From NCBI RefSeq assembly GCF_003086295.3, contig NC_092040.1, forward strand, positions 620,001 to 684,000: 64,000 nucleotides of DNA. The letters run 5' to 3'. Source of the stretch: Arachis hypogaea (Eukaryota > Streptophyta > Magnoliopsida > Fabales > Fabaceae). Within the stretch, counting starts at the first letter, position 1, and the number at the start of each line of letters is the position of its first letter. Made by a program: the position numbers and the translations under genes. Below the pieces are notes generated by a model. The model was given only the letters and a program-made list of their open reading frames with translations, ran no database searches and had not been told where the DNA came from. Shown piece by piece: positions 10,426-24,098 of this stretch.

Positions 10426-13400
10426 ATGGCAATGGCAATGGCGCTTCTTCGCAGGCTTTCTTCTTCCATGGACAAGCCTTTACGTCCTCTCTTCAGTGCA
10501 GGCACCACTGTTTACTACAAGGTCTTCATTAATCAAATTTCCAACCATATATGCTTTATATTATATTATTATCTTTATAATAACAAATATTCATATTCAT
10601 AATCTTCTATTGCTCCCCTACCTTAACCAATTAACTACTTGCCATTCCTTTCCCTTGCTTTTGAATGTAGTCCTCTTTACCTGATGAAGCTGTTTACGAC
10701 AAAGAAAAATCCCGAGTTTCGGTAAGCTTATTATATAATTACAGTTAATGTATTGCATATCTAGATATACATATTGTTTCAACTTTCAAGCAGAAAGGAA
10801 GAAAAATCAGACTTCTATCGTAATATATTGATTTGCCTTTGCAGTGGCCAAAGCAATTGAATGCTTCACTTGAGGAAGTTGATCCTGAGATTGCTGATAT
10901 AATTGAGCTAGAGAAAGCTAGACAATGGAAGGTAATATATTAGTTGATTATTACTTGCATCTTTGCCAGGGATATAGAAAATCTTGAAAAAAATTATCCA
11001 ACTATCTGAGTTTATGCAAAACATTTGATATTGCTGAGTTTATGCTACATGATATTATGATTCTTCCTAGCGGGGGGAATATTGGATTGAATGTTTGATT
11101 GCCTATCATATATGATGATTGATGAGATGATGGTAGAGTTTTGCTTTTCAGTTTTCACCACACATATGGATTGACTTCTTGTTTTTGTTTTTGTGAAGGG
11201 GCTGGAACTCATACCCTCAGAAAATTTCACCTCTGTCTCTGTGATGGAAGCTGTAGGGTCTATAATGACAAACAAATACAGTGAGGGATATCCTGGTGCC
11301 AGATACTATGGTGGAAATGAGTATGTCACTCTTTCGCTTTCTTCTATAGGAGTGTCACATTGAAACATTGAATCAATTCAATGATTTCTGATCTTACTTA
11401 TTTCAGGTATATTGACATGGCCGAAACACTATGCCAGAAGCGTGCCTTGGAAGCGTTCCGGTTGGATCCGGCAAAATGGGGAGGTAATCACACAACACTA
11501 ACATAGTACCTGATTTGTTTTTCATTGTATATGGACAAATTTCCCTGTTTTGGCTTCATAGGACTTTGCTTTCACATCTCACACTTTCTCCAATGAATAT
11601 TTCTGTGTTCAATATGTTGTTTTAATTCCCAAAGGAAGGGGGGGAAAGAATCAAAAAAAAGAAAAAACAAGAGAGAAGGAAATGTAGCTTATGTGTCTCT
11701 TACCCCTATTTTGCAGTAAATGTGCAACCTCTGTCTGGTTCACCTGCAAATTTTCATGTGTATACCGCATTGCTGAAACCTCATGAGCGAATCATGGCGC
11801 TTGACCTTCCTCATGGAGGGCATCTTTCTCATGGATACCAGGTATTATCAACTTCCCTCACTCATTTACCTGTTTCAATAAAATCTAGTTAGATATATGG
11901 AAATAGATCAATGATCACTGTTGTCATTTCCCCCCCTAATAAAGTTCTGAGATTCACTAGAATAACTTAGCAGTCCTTTATGAAACATAAGATTATTTTG
12001 ATTAATGGATTTTCATTTCAGCAATGGGGGCATTTCTTGTCTATTATTTGTATAGAGTTACAATCAATTAAGGATAAGAAAGTAATAGTCACTATTGTCA
12101 TGATGCAGACTGATACCAAAAAGATTTCTGCAGTCTCTATATTTTTTGAGACAATGCCATACAGACTGAATGAAAGCACAGGATATATCGATTATGACCA
12201 GGTATTTTTGCACATTGCAGTCTTGTATCATGGTCTCTGTATAACCTTCAATTGTACTTTTCACTTGCTGAGTGATTGAAAATTTTCCAATCCCCATTTG
12301 CCTCAAATTAGTCTACTCTCAATTTGAATATTTGTATACCACTTGTGTTAATAAGAGTTTTTTAAGATTTGAGCAACATTCAAATGCAGTTGGAGGCAAC
12401 GGCTACACTTTTCAGGCCAAAACTAATAGTTGCTGGAGCAAGTGCTTATGCACGTCTGTATGATTATGCACGCATCCGCAAGGTATATCGTACAGAATGA
12501 TTTTATGAACATTATATAGATTGTCTTGTGTTCTTCTTCGTTCTTTTTTACTCAATGGTTTTTGAGGAACAAAGTTGAACTAATGAAACATGTTTCAGGT
12601 GTGTGATAAACACAAGGCTGTGATGCTGGCAGATATGGCACACATCAGTGGATTGGTTGCAGCTGGTGTTATCCCATCCCCTTTTGATTATGCAGATATA
12701 GTGACCACCACAACTCACAAGTCGCTTCGTGGCCCACGTGGAGCTATGATCTTCTTCAGGAAGGGGGTGAAGGAAATTAACAAACAAGGAAAGGAGGTGC
12801 ATTCTTTAACAAAATTCATTTGTCAATTTTTCCAGTTAACTTTATTATACTCACCCAATATTTTTCTCATTTGTTTGCCAGTATGTGTTTGGTTCTTGGA
12901 AAAAAAAAATGTAAATTCATGGCTTGAGCTGAATGTTAATGCTCCTTACTTATTTGAAGGTGTTGTATGATTATGAGGACAAAATCAACCAGGCAGTGTT
13001 CCCTGGACTGCAAGGTGGCCCCCACAACCACACTATTACTGGTTTAGCTGTTGCACTGAAGCAGGTACACAAATAGAGATTGATCCGTTAATTTTACTGT
13101 CACTATTTTTGCTTGATATTGAGGTATATATATTGAAGGTTTTCTGGAGTTGATTAAGAGTGTGACATTGTATTTAGTGATATCAGCTGGATTTACTTCA
13201 AAAGGTAACTTCAAAAAATCCCGAAAGATTGAGGTGAGAAAATAATGAGTGTGGGTGTGGCAACCTTAGAAGCAAATTTATAAAAAGAAACAAGAATTGT
13301 TATCCTGATGAACCTTTCAAATGATCATCCTGGAACCAATTTATATGGATGCATCGCTTTCTTTCTAGCTCTGTCTTTAGCAAATAGTTGCAATTTTGCG

Positions 13401-14599
13401 AACGCATACTAAGCGCTGCATATATTTATTAATTGATGGTAACCATTTTTTTCTTTTCCTTGTGTGGATTTAGGCTACAACACCAGAGTACAAAGCATAT
13501 CAAGAACAGGTTCTCAGTAATTGCTCAAAATTTGCACAGGTACATTAGAAGGGGGAAATAAACTGCCTCTTCTCTTAGACACAGATCTTTAGTGTTTACA
13601 TGTTAGACCACATGAATGAACTCCTTGTTAATTTTTTAGGCTCTGAGTGTGAGGGGCTATGAGCTTGTTTCTGGTGGAACTGAGAATCATCTAGTTTTGG
13701 TGAATCTGAAGAACAAGGTAACAATCAACTATCTTCATATTGCATGCAAGGTTCATTGAGTAACCATTGAGTCTATAACATTCATTTCTAATGATTTCTA
13801 TGTAATAACCAAAGGGCTGAGATGAAGTTAGGGAAAATTTTCATACCTTCATAAAGTGAGTCTAATGTTCTTTCTCAAAAATCTTGAATCAGGGTATTGA
13901 TGGCTCCAGAGTTGAGAAGGTGTTGGAAGCAGTGCACATTGCAGCCAACAAAAACACAGTTCCTGGAGATGTGTCTGCCATGGTTCCAGGTGGCATCAGG
14001 ATGGGTACTACAACCTCCACCATTGCTTTACATATTTATTGTTTGAACTTGGGGAGTGAACTGCCATGTTTTTCTGCATAAGATCATGTGGCTGATAAAG
14101 ATTACTGATGAAATAACCAAAATTTAAAAGATTATAGCTAACAAAATTTGTCAAAAGGATCAAACATTTTGGGGCATATTGGCCGAATTCGTAAGCAAAA
14201 CGATCCTTTGTGAGTAATCTTGATTACCTTGGGGATTTCAGGAACTCCTGCTCTCACTTCTAGGGGATTTGTTGAGGAGGATTTTGTTAAGGTAGCAGAA
14301 TTTTTCGATGCAGCAGTGAATTTGGCTGTGAAGATAAAGGCAGAGAGCAAAGGTTAGAATCCAATAAAATCTTGAATTATGATTCTGGAACTTGTGTTTA
14401 TTTCATCAAATATTGATTTTTGTTTTATAATTTATTATTTTTCAAATCAGGAACAAAGCTGAAGGATTTCTTAGCCACAATTCAGTCGTCTACTTACTTC
14501 CAAACAGAGATTGCGAAGCTCCGTCACGACGTGGAGGAATACGCGAAACAATTCCCAACCATTGGTTTCGATAAAGCAACCATGAAGTACAAGAACTGA
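10426..14599 (+). CDS. SHM1: serine hydroxymethyltransferase, mitochondrial
   Basis: Interconverts serine and glycine with tetrahydrofolate and PLP. In leaf mitochondria it works with glycine decarboxylase in photorespiration. Fifteen exons: 10426-10521, 10671-10721, 10845-10931, 11199-11320, 11407-11483, 11717-11841, 12109-12201, 12390-12482, 12599-12796, 12960-13064, 13474-13539, 13640-13717, 13893-14004, 14242-14352, 14451-14599. They join in frame to 520 residues, the usual size of mitochondrial plant SHMT. Residues 1-30 ([14 protein letters not shown]...) look like a mitochondrial presequence: basic, Ser-rich and without acids apart from one Asp. The PLP-binding motif [13 protein letters not shown] places the Schiff-base lysine at about 289. 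[15 protein letters not shown] and the Asp of [13 protein letters not shown] are also present. The ATG chosen is the first in frame; the frame extends only a few codons upstream. No damage seen. SHM1 versus SHM2 paralogue identity is not resolved. Confidence 0.95.
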
Positions 14600-15498
14600 G
14601 AGAAAGAGAAAGAGAACAAATTTTTCATCATGCAAAAAAAAAACATATATGTTGATGATGCTATGAATATGAACGTAGAAAAAAACTTGATCGATATTGA
14701 TACTTTCTCGGAAAAAAATGTATAGATTATTGTTATTATTATGCAATAAAAGGCTTAAACAATCAAATTTTACGGCGCCGGTGCGGCATGGCACCGCGCC
14801 GGTACGGCTGGGTACGCGGCTGATTAAAACGACGCTGTTTTGCGTTTCTGTTAACTTTTTTTTTTAAGATGAAAAAGTATAGGTACCAATGAATTTATTA
14901 CTAATAATAATTAATTATTATATTTTAAACGAGATATATCTAAACAAATATATATAAAGACATTTTTATTAAATATAATTATAAAAAAAATATTTATATT
15001 AAATACATTTACAAAAATATTTTTATTAAATATAGTTATAAATAAAAATTGATAAAAATTGACAAAAATATTATTAGTAACGTATGGGGATTGTTCTCAA
15101 ATTCGTACAGAAGAGGGCGTAAAACACGAACCCTAGCAAACTCAGTTGCGATTCGGAATTCCTTTGCTAGGTTGATTTATTCAGGTGGTTATTTTGTTCG
15201 TGCATTCTTATTTCTAACTATGATAAAATTATTTAGATCTATTTATGTTAACCATTTAAGTAAGAAAAGTAGAAAACAGAAATGCACAAAAGTTCTCTAC
15301 TCACTAATCACAGGACAAAATAAAATGAAAAAAAAATATTTGACATTATTCATAAGACCATATATCAGTATGTACCAGATATATTTTTGTTTTCCATAAC
15401 GTAACTCCCCAAAAATATCGAAGATTATAACAGCAGAAAGCGTTTAAAAAATGAGACAAAGAGAGAGAATTGTGCTGGGAGCAGTTGTTATAGCAAAC
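14600..15498. other. SHM 3' region and OOP upstream region
   Basis: Contains the SHM 3' untranslated region, a GC-rich hairpin-prone patch at 14773-14820, then AT-rich sequence with repeated 'ACATTTTTATTAAA'-type units at about 14960-15030. An open frame at 15049-15399 has no recognisable product. Confidence 0.6.
14745..14750 (+). terminator. AATAAA polyadenylation signal of SHM
   Basis: Canonical AATAAA about 145 bases after the SHM stop codon, in a T/A-rich context. It is the most likely near-upstream element for 3'-end formation. Confidence 0.55.
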
Positions 15499-18400
15499 AT
15501 GCTAATGGCAACTCGCCTCACTCTCACACTCTCCACCATTCACCGCCACAACCCACTTCTAAGGCGTTACTCTTCTTCCATTTTTCGCCCCAAACAATTC
15601 TCAAAATCCCGTCCCTGTCCCCTCTGGTCTTCTTCTCTCTCCTTCTGCCTCGACGCAATTCATAAGCCAACTTCGCCAACACCATTCGCTCCTTCTCACT
15701 CTCATTCTTCTTCTTCTTCTTCTTCTTCGTTCTCAGCTGCAGCTTCTTCACGCGACGACGTCGTTGAAGGGAACCCTTTGCTTCAAGACTTTGAGTTCCC
15801 GCCGTTCGACGCCGTAGAGGCCAAGCACGTGCGACCCGCAATCCGAACTCTCCTCAGGCAATTGGTATGCAAGTTCGAGTCTTTCTTCTCGTTTGGTCTC
15901 TTTTCCTCGCGTTTTGGGAAATAGATGTTCATCGTTTTTGGTTTTTAAATTCATTTTTTTTTTAATGTAGGAAGGAGAATTGGAGGAACTAGAGCGTAAC
16001 GTGGAACCTTCGTGGCCGAAGCTGGTGGAACCGTTGGAGAAGATTGTGGATAGTTTGGTTGTTGTTTGGGGCATTGTCAATCACCTCAAGTCTGTGAAGG
16101 ATACTTCTGAGCTCCGTTCTGCCATTGAAGATGTTCAGGTATTGTTTTCTGCGTATTTTTGTTTTGGTTATGTGAATTTGTAAATATTCTGGTGAGTGTT
16201 TAAATTCTATTATGTATTCTGTTTGTTTCTGTGAATTTGTTAATTTGGGATATTGTGCAAGAGTTTCTTAACTTTTAACATATGATCATTTTCTTGTTGC
16301 AAGTACTACTATATCATTGCAGCATGTTTGTCTTGTCCTCCCCCCTCAAATATTGCGTAGAAGATTTTTGTCTTAGACTCTTAAAGAGTAATCTGGAACT
16401 TGCAGTTTAGCTTTTAGTCAACTCTTGTGTAGTGTGTATTTCGCTTATGAACTATAAGAGCTTGTTTCGAATGCTAGGAATTAGAATTCACTCAAGAGTT
16501 GAATTCTTTTTCTTGCTTTGGAACAACTAAAAATGAATGATTTGAATTCCTTTGAGAATTCCAATTCTCATGTTTCCTTCATTTGTAAATCAGACCAAAA
16601 GGGGTCTGATTTCCAAATCCACTCACACTCTTCAAATTTGAATTCTATTCTATTAATATATTATAGTCATTCCAAATCATGGAATTGAGTTCAAATAGAA
16701 ATGAATTCTTTTCAAAGGAAATAAAATTCTTTTCTCATGTTAAATGGTTTCCAAGTGTCTGTTGCTGTTGTACTAACGACTAGATGGGCTTGGGTTTTGT
16801 CTGCAGGCAGAGAAGGTTAAGTTTCAGCTTAAGCTCGGGCAGAGTAAGCCTATTTATAATGCATTTAAAGCCATTCGAGAGTCACCCGATTGGCAGACCC
16901 TGAGTGAGGCTCGCAAACGTATTGTTGAAAGTAAGTTTTTTAGATGTCTTCTGATGCTATAATGACATTCTTTTCTGGATATTTTACTGGTGTTAGCTTG
17001 TTACTGTTGAGTTGCTTGAAATGCTCTGTGTTATATCCCCAAAGCTTCTTCTTAGCTTGTAGATTTCATCTATTAAGTTGGAGGGTTTTCCTTATTTATA
17101 GATATTCTCTTTTGCTAGTTTGATGCTGGGATGGGATACTATGCCCAAGATGGACAATTATGTGTTGTGCCTTTTGTTTTTGGTGTTTGGCACATAATAT
17201 GGAATCCATGTAACTATGTTTTTCAACTTATACAGAATAAGTTCTTCACTGTTCTGAATATGGAAGTGTGGTTATGTTTTACTATTCACATGATCGGATT
17301 TGTCATTTTATAATTGCCAAATAACAGTTTCACTTGTGCTTTTGCAGGCCAAATAAAGGAGGCGGTTCTTAACGGTGTGTCCCTTGAAGATGATAAAAGA
17401 GAACAATTTAACAAAATTGAACAGGTTTGTTTTTATGACTATTATAAAACAAATGCTAATATGTTTCCCAAGTTGTTCTTTTTACACTGGTTTGAAATTC
17501 CAAGTGCATTGGCAATATATGTCTCCCCCACCCATAATATCCTGATTCTCAAGTACTTAAAACATGCTAATAAGATTGTGTTTGGAAGATTCTATATTTC
17601 TACGCATGTGCTATAATTCCTGATCCAAAGTAATTGAGCTTTAATTCTTTAGGACCAAAACAAAATTTCATGAGGTACATTTCAATTAAATTTTTTGTTT
17701 TAAAATTTTCTTTTAATTATAATTTTATCCATAGGAGCTGGAAAAGTTGTCACAAAAGTTTGAGGAGAATGTTCTGGATGCAACAAAGAAGTTTGAAAAG
17801 CTAATCAAAGATAAGAAAGACATTGAAGGGTTACCTGCCACTGCTCTTGGGTTAGCTGCACAAATCGCGGTGTCCAAGGTTTGCCATGTTGGCATATTAT
17901 GTTATTTTTCAAGTTATGACAATCAGCTATCTTTTTGAATTCTAACTACTTAGTGGGAGCATGCAGGGACATGAAAATGCCACTGCCGATAATGGGCCAT
18001 GGATAATTACATTGGATGCTCCAAGTTTTATTGCTGTTATGCAACATGCGCGCAATCGTTCTTTGCGTGAGGAAGTCTATCGTGCATATATAACCCGTGC
18101 ATCTACTGGAGATTTGGACAACACTCAAATAATTGAGCAAATTTTAAAGCTTAGGATGGAAAAGGCCAAGCTTCTCAACTACAATAACTATGCTGAGGTA
18201 TATTTTATATCTTCTCTTTATTAAGAGTAGAATCCTGTTGTAGGATGCTGACGTAGAATCCATCAGATTAGCATGGCAACCAAAATGGCAACTGTTAATA
18301 AAGCAGAAGAACTTCTAGAAAAGCTTAGGAAAGTTTCCTGGGATGCTGCAGTGCAAGGTAGTGCAAAGGACACCTCTTTATATTGTTTCTATTTCTTTAC

Positions 18401-21400
18401 TGGCTGCTTTATTAGTTATTTATGGTAAAGATGCATCATGTATCTTGATGGAGTTAGCATGTCACTGTAACTGAATTCTTCATAATAGTAATAATTCATG
18501 GCTTTTCTGTTTCGAATCATTGACACAAGTTCTGACACGTGATTTTCTTATATCATTTTTTTTTGTAAATATCCATTTTCCTTTAATCAAGTAACATCTT
18601 TAAGCGTTTCATTTTCTTACCAAGCAGATATGGAAGATCTAAAGAAATTCTCCAAAAATAAGGGTGCATTGGAAGCTGATGATTTGAAACATTGGGACAT
18701 TACCTTTTGGAGTGAGAGGCTTCGGGAGTCAAAATATGACATTAACGAGGTTTCTCCCCTCCCCCAAAAAGCTTTTACTTGGAAAAAATCACTAGGTTTT
18801 AATATTGATTTTTAACTGTTAAAACAAGACGATTACCAGAATTGAAGTGATTAAAACAAAGATTAATTTCCACTCCACATCATGGAGTATTTGATTCACT
18901 GTTCATGCAGCCATTTATAGGAAGAATATTAGAACTGAATCAGAATACTAGAGTTTATTGATGTATTACATGCAATGACAGGGTAGAGAGGATATTAAGA
19001 GGCCTCTCAACACTCCTAACAACCAAAAGTTACTCAAATGACAAGTCACTCTTACCTCTATCCTATCACATATATTTATACTAATCAAGTTACCTGCCTA
19101 ACTACTCTTAACTAATACATACTAGTGACTAGTGATAACTAGTGCATATATTATTCGAATCCTAACAGAATTCTTCCTCCCTTGGTGTTTTCTTCTTATT
19201 ATATTTTAATGGTTAGTTATCCCTGTTCACTCTTGAATAATGAGTCAACTGTGTCAAGATTCCATTTCCTGTAATAATTTTTTTGTCTTTAATCTGCCTT
19301 CAAAAGCTGAAGACTTCTGCTTTTGTCTTGTAGGAAGAACTGCGTCCTTACTTTTCTCTGCCAAAGGTTATGGAGGGACTCTTTAACCTGGCAAAAACAC
19401 TCTTTGGCATTGAAATTGAGCCAGCTGATGGTCTAGCTCCGGTAACTGAATTCATGTTTGTTCAGCTTTGGTTTTTATAATGAGAAAAACTATTTAAATT
19501 TACTGATGCATGATTATTGGTTTTAAGGTTTGGAACACTGATGTCAGGTTCTTTCGCGTGAAAGATTCTTCTGGTAATCCGATTGCGTATTTCTATTTTG
19601 ATCCTTATAGTCGTCCTTCTGAGAAAAAGGGAGGTGCATGGATGGGTGAAGTTGTCGCTCGTAGTCGTGTATTGTCACAAAATGGTACCTCAGCAAGGTT
19701 GCCTATTGCTCACATGGTATGCAATCAAACACCTCCGGTGGACAACAAGCCAAGTTTGATGACATTCCGTGAGGTAACATTAGTTGTTCTTTTTTATTTT
19801 ATTTTATTTTTTCCTGCCTATTTTGGATTCCTTCTTGGATGTGACTTTAGCTATGCACTCTATCATTTCAAAATCCCAAGTAAATTAAGAAGTTATGGAA
19901 AAAGCAGTGTGCTTTTTCAGTTCAAGATCCCAAATAACTGCATATTTTAAAATTTGAACTCAGGTTTTAAGTGGGTATCTACCTTGATGTGTTCTATGCA
20001 AAGTCGATGTGTACTAAAAGCAGTCATGGTTCTTTTGTGGTTCTGCCAAAGGTCAAACCACCATTGCTTACACAAGGTGGCAAATTGTAATGAGTTTGCT
20101 TGATATTGCATGATATATAGGCTAGGATAATGTAGATTTTGGATAATTCTCAACTTGTAGAACAAGATGTAATTATTGGTTTGTATACATGTTATGAATT
20201 CATAACTGTTTCATAAACTAGCGTTTTTTCCCTATCTTTTTTATCAGGTTGAGACTGTCTTCCATGAATTTGGCCATGCACTTCAGCATATGCTTACTAA
20301 GCAAGATGAGGGTTTGGTTGCTGGTATTAGAGGGATTGAGTGGGATGCTGTTGAATTGCCTTCTCAGTTTATGGAAAACTGGTGTTACCATAGGTAAGGA
20401 GCAATATATGTCTAATTGTCTAACCCCATTGTATTTGATCATATCTTTCGTCATCTTTTAGAGTGATCCCTCTCAAGTAACTTATGATTTTGCCATATAA
20501 ACAATTTAGAAAATCAATTCTTTTGTCTTAATACTTTGGGCATCAATAGAATGTGTTCTTGGTTTAATATTCTACACTTCAATTTCTTCTCCTTTTCTTC
20601 TTTCTAGGGCACTGTGAAAATTGAAATTCCTGGACTTGTTGACAGTTTGATTGAGCAACCTAATCCCTTGTAACCTTATTTATAAGCCAGTTATGATATT
20701 TCAACTACGGTATTAGTATTATGCATTTTCTTTTATAGCTCCTTTTTCTTTCTCTCTCTTTTTTGGGCTCTAGGGAGACACTAATGGGCATTGCAAAGCA
20801 TTTTGAGACTGGGGAGAGTCTTCCCGAAGATGTATATTTGAAGCTTGTTGCTGCTAGGACTTTTCGTGCTGGGTCTATGAGTCTTCGACAGGTGAGAGTT
20901 CTTTCTCTCGTTGCTTGTTCTGAAGGATGAAATCAATAAACCTGATTCTTGTAATATTTGTTCATCTATAAATCTATCTTATTGGGTTTTAATTAAATCT
21001 TGAATGAATGATTTAACTTTTTAAGGCTTTAGTAATCTATGCATTTTGAACTTCAAAATTTTATGCTGATTGTTGAGTTTGGATTATTTATATTATTAAG
21101 TGACTTACCTTCTAATATTTATTCCCCTTTAATATAACGTGCAGATAAAATTTGCTAGCCTAGATCTTGAACTTCATACAAAATATGTTCCAGGTGGACC
21201 AGAATCCATCTATGACGTTGATCGCAGAGTTTCCGAGAGAACTCAAGTGATTCCTCCATTACCAGAAGACAGATTCCTTTGCAGCTTCATGCATATATTT
21301 GCAGGTTTGCTGTGCATATTATACTTTTGTAGTCATGTGTTAGGAACTTGGGTATTATGGTGTTCCCGAAGTCCCGCATCGAGTAGTACGAGATGCTTGA

Positions 21401-21566
21401 TGTTCTTCAAGTACTAGTATCATGCAAATATCTCTACAAAATGTAACTCCAATTTATTTAATTTTCTGCATATTTTATTTTCTTTTAGGTGGATATGCTG
21501 CTGGATACTATAGTTACAAGGTATAATCTTTATTACTTCATCATTGATTGAAATTCTCATATTGAG

Positions 21567-21624
<58 letters not shown>

Positions 21625-22435
21625 CCTCGTTTCCTTATAGAACCCACTTTGCATCTCTAACAAAGCAAGAAAGAAAAGTGTACCTACAATGATTTTATCT
21701 ATCGTGCAGTGGGCTGAGGTGTTGTCTGCAGATGCATTCTCAGCATTCGAAGATGCTGGATTGGAAAATAACGAGGTACATTTAAAAAAACGCATCCGTT
21801 TTATGCCATTCTGTTTTAGGCTTAAAAATCCCCCACTTTTTAAAAGAAATATACAGTGTAACAATCTATCACTTCTTTTTTTTTGTAATTTATTAAACAA
21901 ATGGTGCACTCTTGTTGGGTTATGTTAGCAGTTGTTGCTTGACCTAGACCCTTGTTTGGTTCGGCTACTGTTCCCTTACCAGTTACCACTTTGTCACATG
22001 CTTAATTGCGATCATTTATGCATTTATGCAGGCTGTTAAGGAAACAGGCCACAGGTTCCGTGAGACTGTTCTTGCTCTTGGAGGCGGCAAAGCACCACTT
22101 GAGGTCAGATAATGCACCCTGACCCTACTAATGGAAAATAAATTCTAGAAGATATCATGATGGATATGTTTATGGTTTAGGATAAATTACATATACTACC
22201 ATCATATAATTAAAAATTTCAAGAGAAATCGCTTTATACTTTATATCGCATAATCCCTTTTGGTCGCGTAACCATGTTTGACGAAGCATCTAGATGCGTA
22301 TCTAATGTCTCGAATTCGCGACTGATCATGATATGTTGTGGCTAAATGCAGGTATTTGTGCAATTCCGTGGAAGAGAACCAACACCAGATGCTTTGCTTA
22401 GGCACAGTGGCCTACTATCTGTTGCAGCTTCATGA
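15499..22435 (+). CDS. OOP: organellar oligopeptidase (M3 thimet family, oligopeptidase A-like)
   Basis: Zinc metallopeptidase that clears short peptides, including cleaved transit peptides, in mitochondria and chloroplasts (role known for Arabidopsis OOP/TOP1). Seventeen exons: 15499-15864, 15971-16138, 16807-16930, 17348-17424, 17735-17878, 17967-18197, 18267-18357, 18628-18749, 19334-19441, 19528-19773, 20248-20393, 20774-20891, 21145-21304, 21489-21520, 21710-21775, 22032-22103, 22352-22435. They join in frame to 784 residues. The zinc motif HEFGHALQH (His 565 and 569) is followed by the third-ligand region [12 protein letters not shown]. The C terminus [16 protein letters not shown] is typical of the family. 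Residues 1 to about 85 are Ser/Arg-rich, fitting a dual-targeting peptide, with a poly-Ser tract from a TCT repeat. An in-frame ATG at 15451 would add 16 residues; I prefer 15499 (MLMATRL) because it begins a normal transit peptide, but this is a judgement. Confidence 0.94.
16457..16756. repeat. fold-back MITE-like sequence in OOP intron 2
   Basis: A 668-bp intron holds a roughly 300-bp imperfect inverted repeat. The centre is AATCAGACC-AAAA-GGGGTCTGATT, and the flanking arms are rich in GAATTC/AAATTTGAATTC motifs on both sides. No target duplication was recognised, so the limits are approximate. Confidence 0.4.
21569..21621. repeat. (TA)n microsatellite in OOP intron 14
   Basis: About 26 TA units between exons 14 and 15. 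On the minus strand it gives a false Tyr-Ile repeat frame. Confidence 0.95.
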
Positions 22436-23004
22436 TAATGGAGTTGTTCAATACTGTGAAGTGGGACTGAATTCTTTTTGAACATTCATGTAGTTACAGT
22501 TACATTTTTTAAAATATTATCCTCAGTTTACAACATTGAATAGAAATATACATTTTTGCTTTATCTGCCTTTTTTTCCAATCATCAATTATCAAACACAC
22601 ACATGACTAATAAAAATGTAGCTAATTCCTAATTGTGAAGGCTACGTTCTAACAACTTGGATTCGGTGCCTTCACGTCTTTGCTGAGGTAGTGGTGGATG
22701 GGGACGAACTAGTTGAAGTTATGGTTAAAGTGGGTGTGTCATCTACTTTGAAAGACCTTTGTCACTATTTTATAAAGTTAGCAAACAAATGATGAACATT
22801 TCTTCACAAAATATATTTGTACATTTGCAAAATGATGAATCAAGAGCACTCTAAGTTACTAAGACCCATTCGAATTATTCATAATATGGTATTAGAATTT
22901 TATATCTGAAATTCTTGGTGAACCCCAAAAGTGAAAAAATAGCATAAGGCAAAGGCAAATAATTGAAAAAAGAAGGCCTATGTAATATCAAACAAACTCA
23001 AAAA

Positions 23005-23093
23005 GGGATTTGGATCCGAGAGAAATCATTCAAGGATGAGAGATCAAATTTTACTTTCTAAAGTAAAATTTAAAATTTAGAAGATCCAAATCT
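23005..23093. repeat. short MITE, family C
   Basis: About 90 bp. It starts GGGATTTGGATCC and ends GATCCAAATCT, with palindromic centre TTTTACTTTCTAAAGTAAAAT. Related in its termini to the element at 23395-23565. Confidence 0.55.
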
Positions 23094-23394
23094 AAAATGT
23101 AAATATTTTAATACAACAATTGATTAAATTAATCTTCTATCAATTCGACGGTGATATATGTCATAATAAGTTTGTAACACACGCAATTATCTAATAAAAA
23201 ATCAGTTTAATTTACTGCTGTATTATTCAAAGACTAATTTAAGACATCTAATCCAGGAGCGAAGCTACATATAACAAAAGGGGGGTAATGACCCTTCCCA
23301 AACTTTAAATTTTTTTTATAAATTGTGTACAAATTTTATTTTAGCCCCTTAAAAAATTTATTTTACTCTTTTTTTATTACAAGATTAATTTTTG

Positions 23395-23565
23395 GGAATT
23401 TGGATCCTCTAAAGTTTGAATTTCATTTTAAAAAGTAAAGTGTGATTTCTTACAATTGATTTTATAGGTGGGACCAAAAATAAATATGAAAGAGAAACTA
23501 TTCAAAGATAGAAAATCACATTTTACTCTCTAAAGTGAAATTCAAACTTTAGAGGATTCAAATCC
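23395..23565. repeat. MITE, family C
   Basis: 171 bp with inverted terminal repeats of about 50 bp. The left end reads GGAATTTGGATCCTCTAAAG with TTTGAATTTCATTTT next. The right end is the near-exact complement, ending CTTTAGAGGATTCAAATCC. The middle has GGTGGGACCAAAAATAAA. Non-coding. Target duplication not evident. Confidence 0.75.
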
Positions 23566-24098
23566 TTATATTTTCTAACAAGGTTTTTCTACTACCTAAT
23601 TGCTAATCAAAACATTAATCAATTGTTAGATCAACCCCAACCCCACATACTCAAATAAAATTCCTTTCTGGTTTCATGGTGGGTAAGCAAGTTGCTAAAT
23701 GGCAATAACCTGTCACCTTCTTCCACCACAACAGGAAAATCTTTTATTTTTTCACATTTTATAATAAATATAATTTTAATACACTAACAACTAAAAAAAA
23801 TTTACAAATATCACCACAGCAAAAATAATTACTTTTAGTAATCCACGGGTGAATAATTAACTATAATGTAAAATAGTTTACCTCAATCAAAATTAAACCT
23901 TTTTTTTTAATAATTTCAAAAAGTTAAACTTGACTATTTTTTGCAGGTTGGTTAGTCAAAAATCAGTGTTCGGTACTTGAAGTCTGAAGAAGAAACGTAG
24001 AAAATCCTGTTTCGAAGTCGAATCTGCAGAGTGTGAGGGTATTTACTACATCTGCTGGATCTGCAATATTCAGAGAAGAAGAAGAAAAAGAAGTATTG

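Larger units (their letters stand above)
22436..24098. other. OOP 3' region and spacer to BRK1
   Basis: Contains the OOP 3' untranslated region, two related MITE-like inverted repeats (listed separately), and the BRK1 5' leader near 23950-24098. No further gene. Confidence 0.65.

Noticed and set aside
15049..15399. 116-codon plus-strand frame upstream of OOP
   Set aside because: No recognisable domain, AT-driven codon content, and no splice link to the OOP frame.
18750..19333. Possible retroelement piece in OOP intron 8
   Set aside because: Some phrases look like a copia LTR, but no paired ends or target duplication were found.
21541..21909. Minus-strand frames with Tyr-Ile repeats
   Set aside because: They are translations of the TA microsatellite in an OOP intron and antisense of exon 15.
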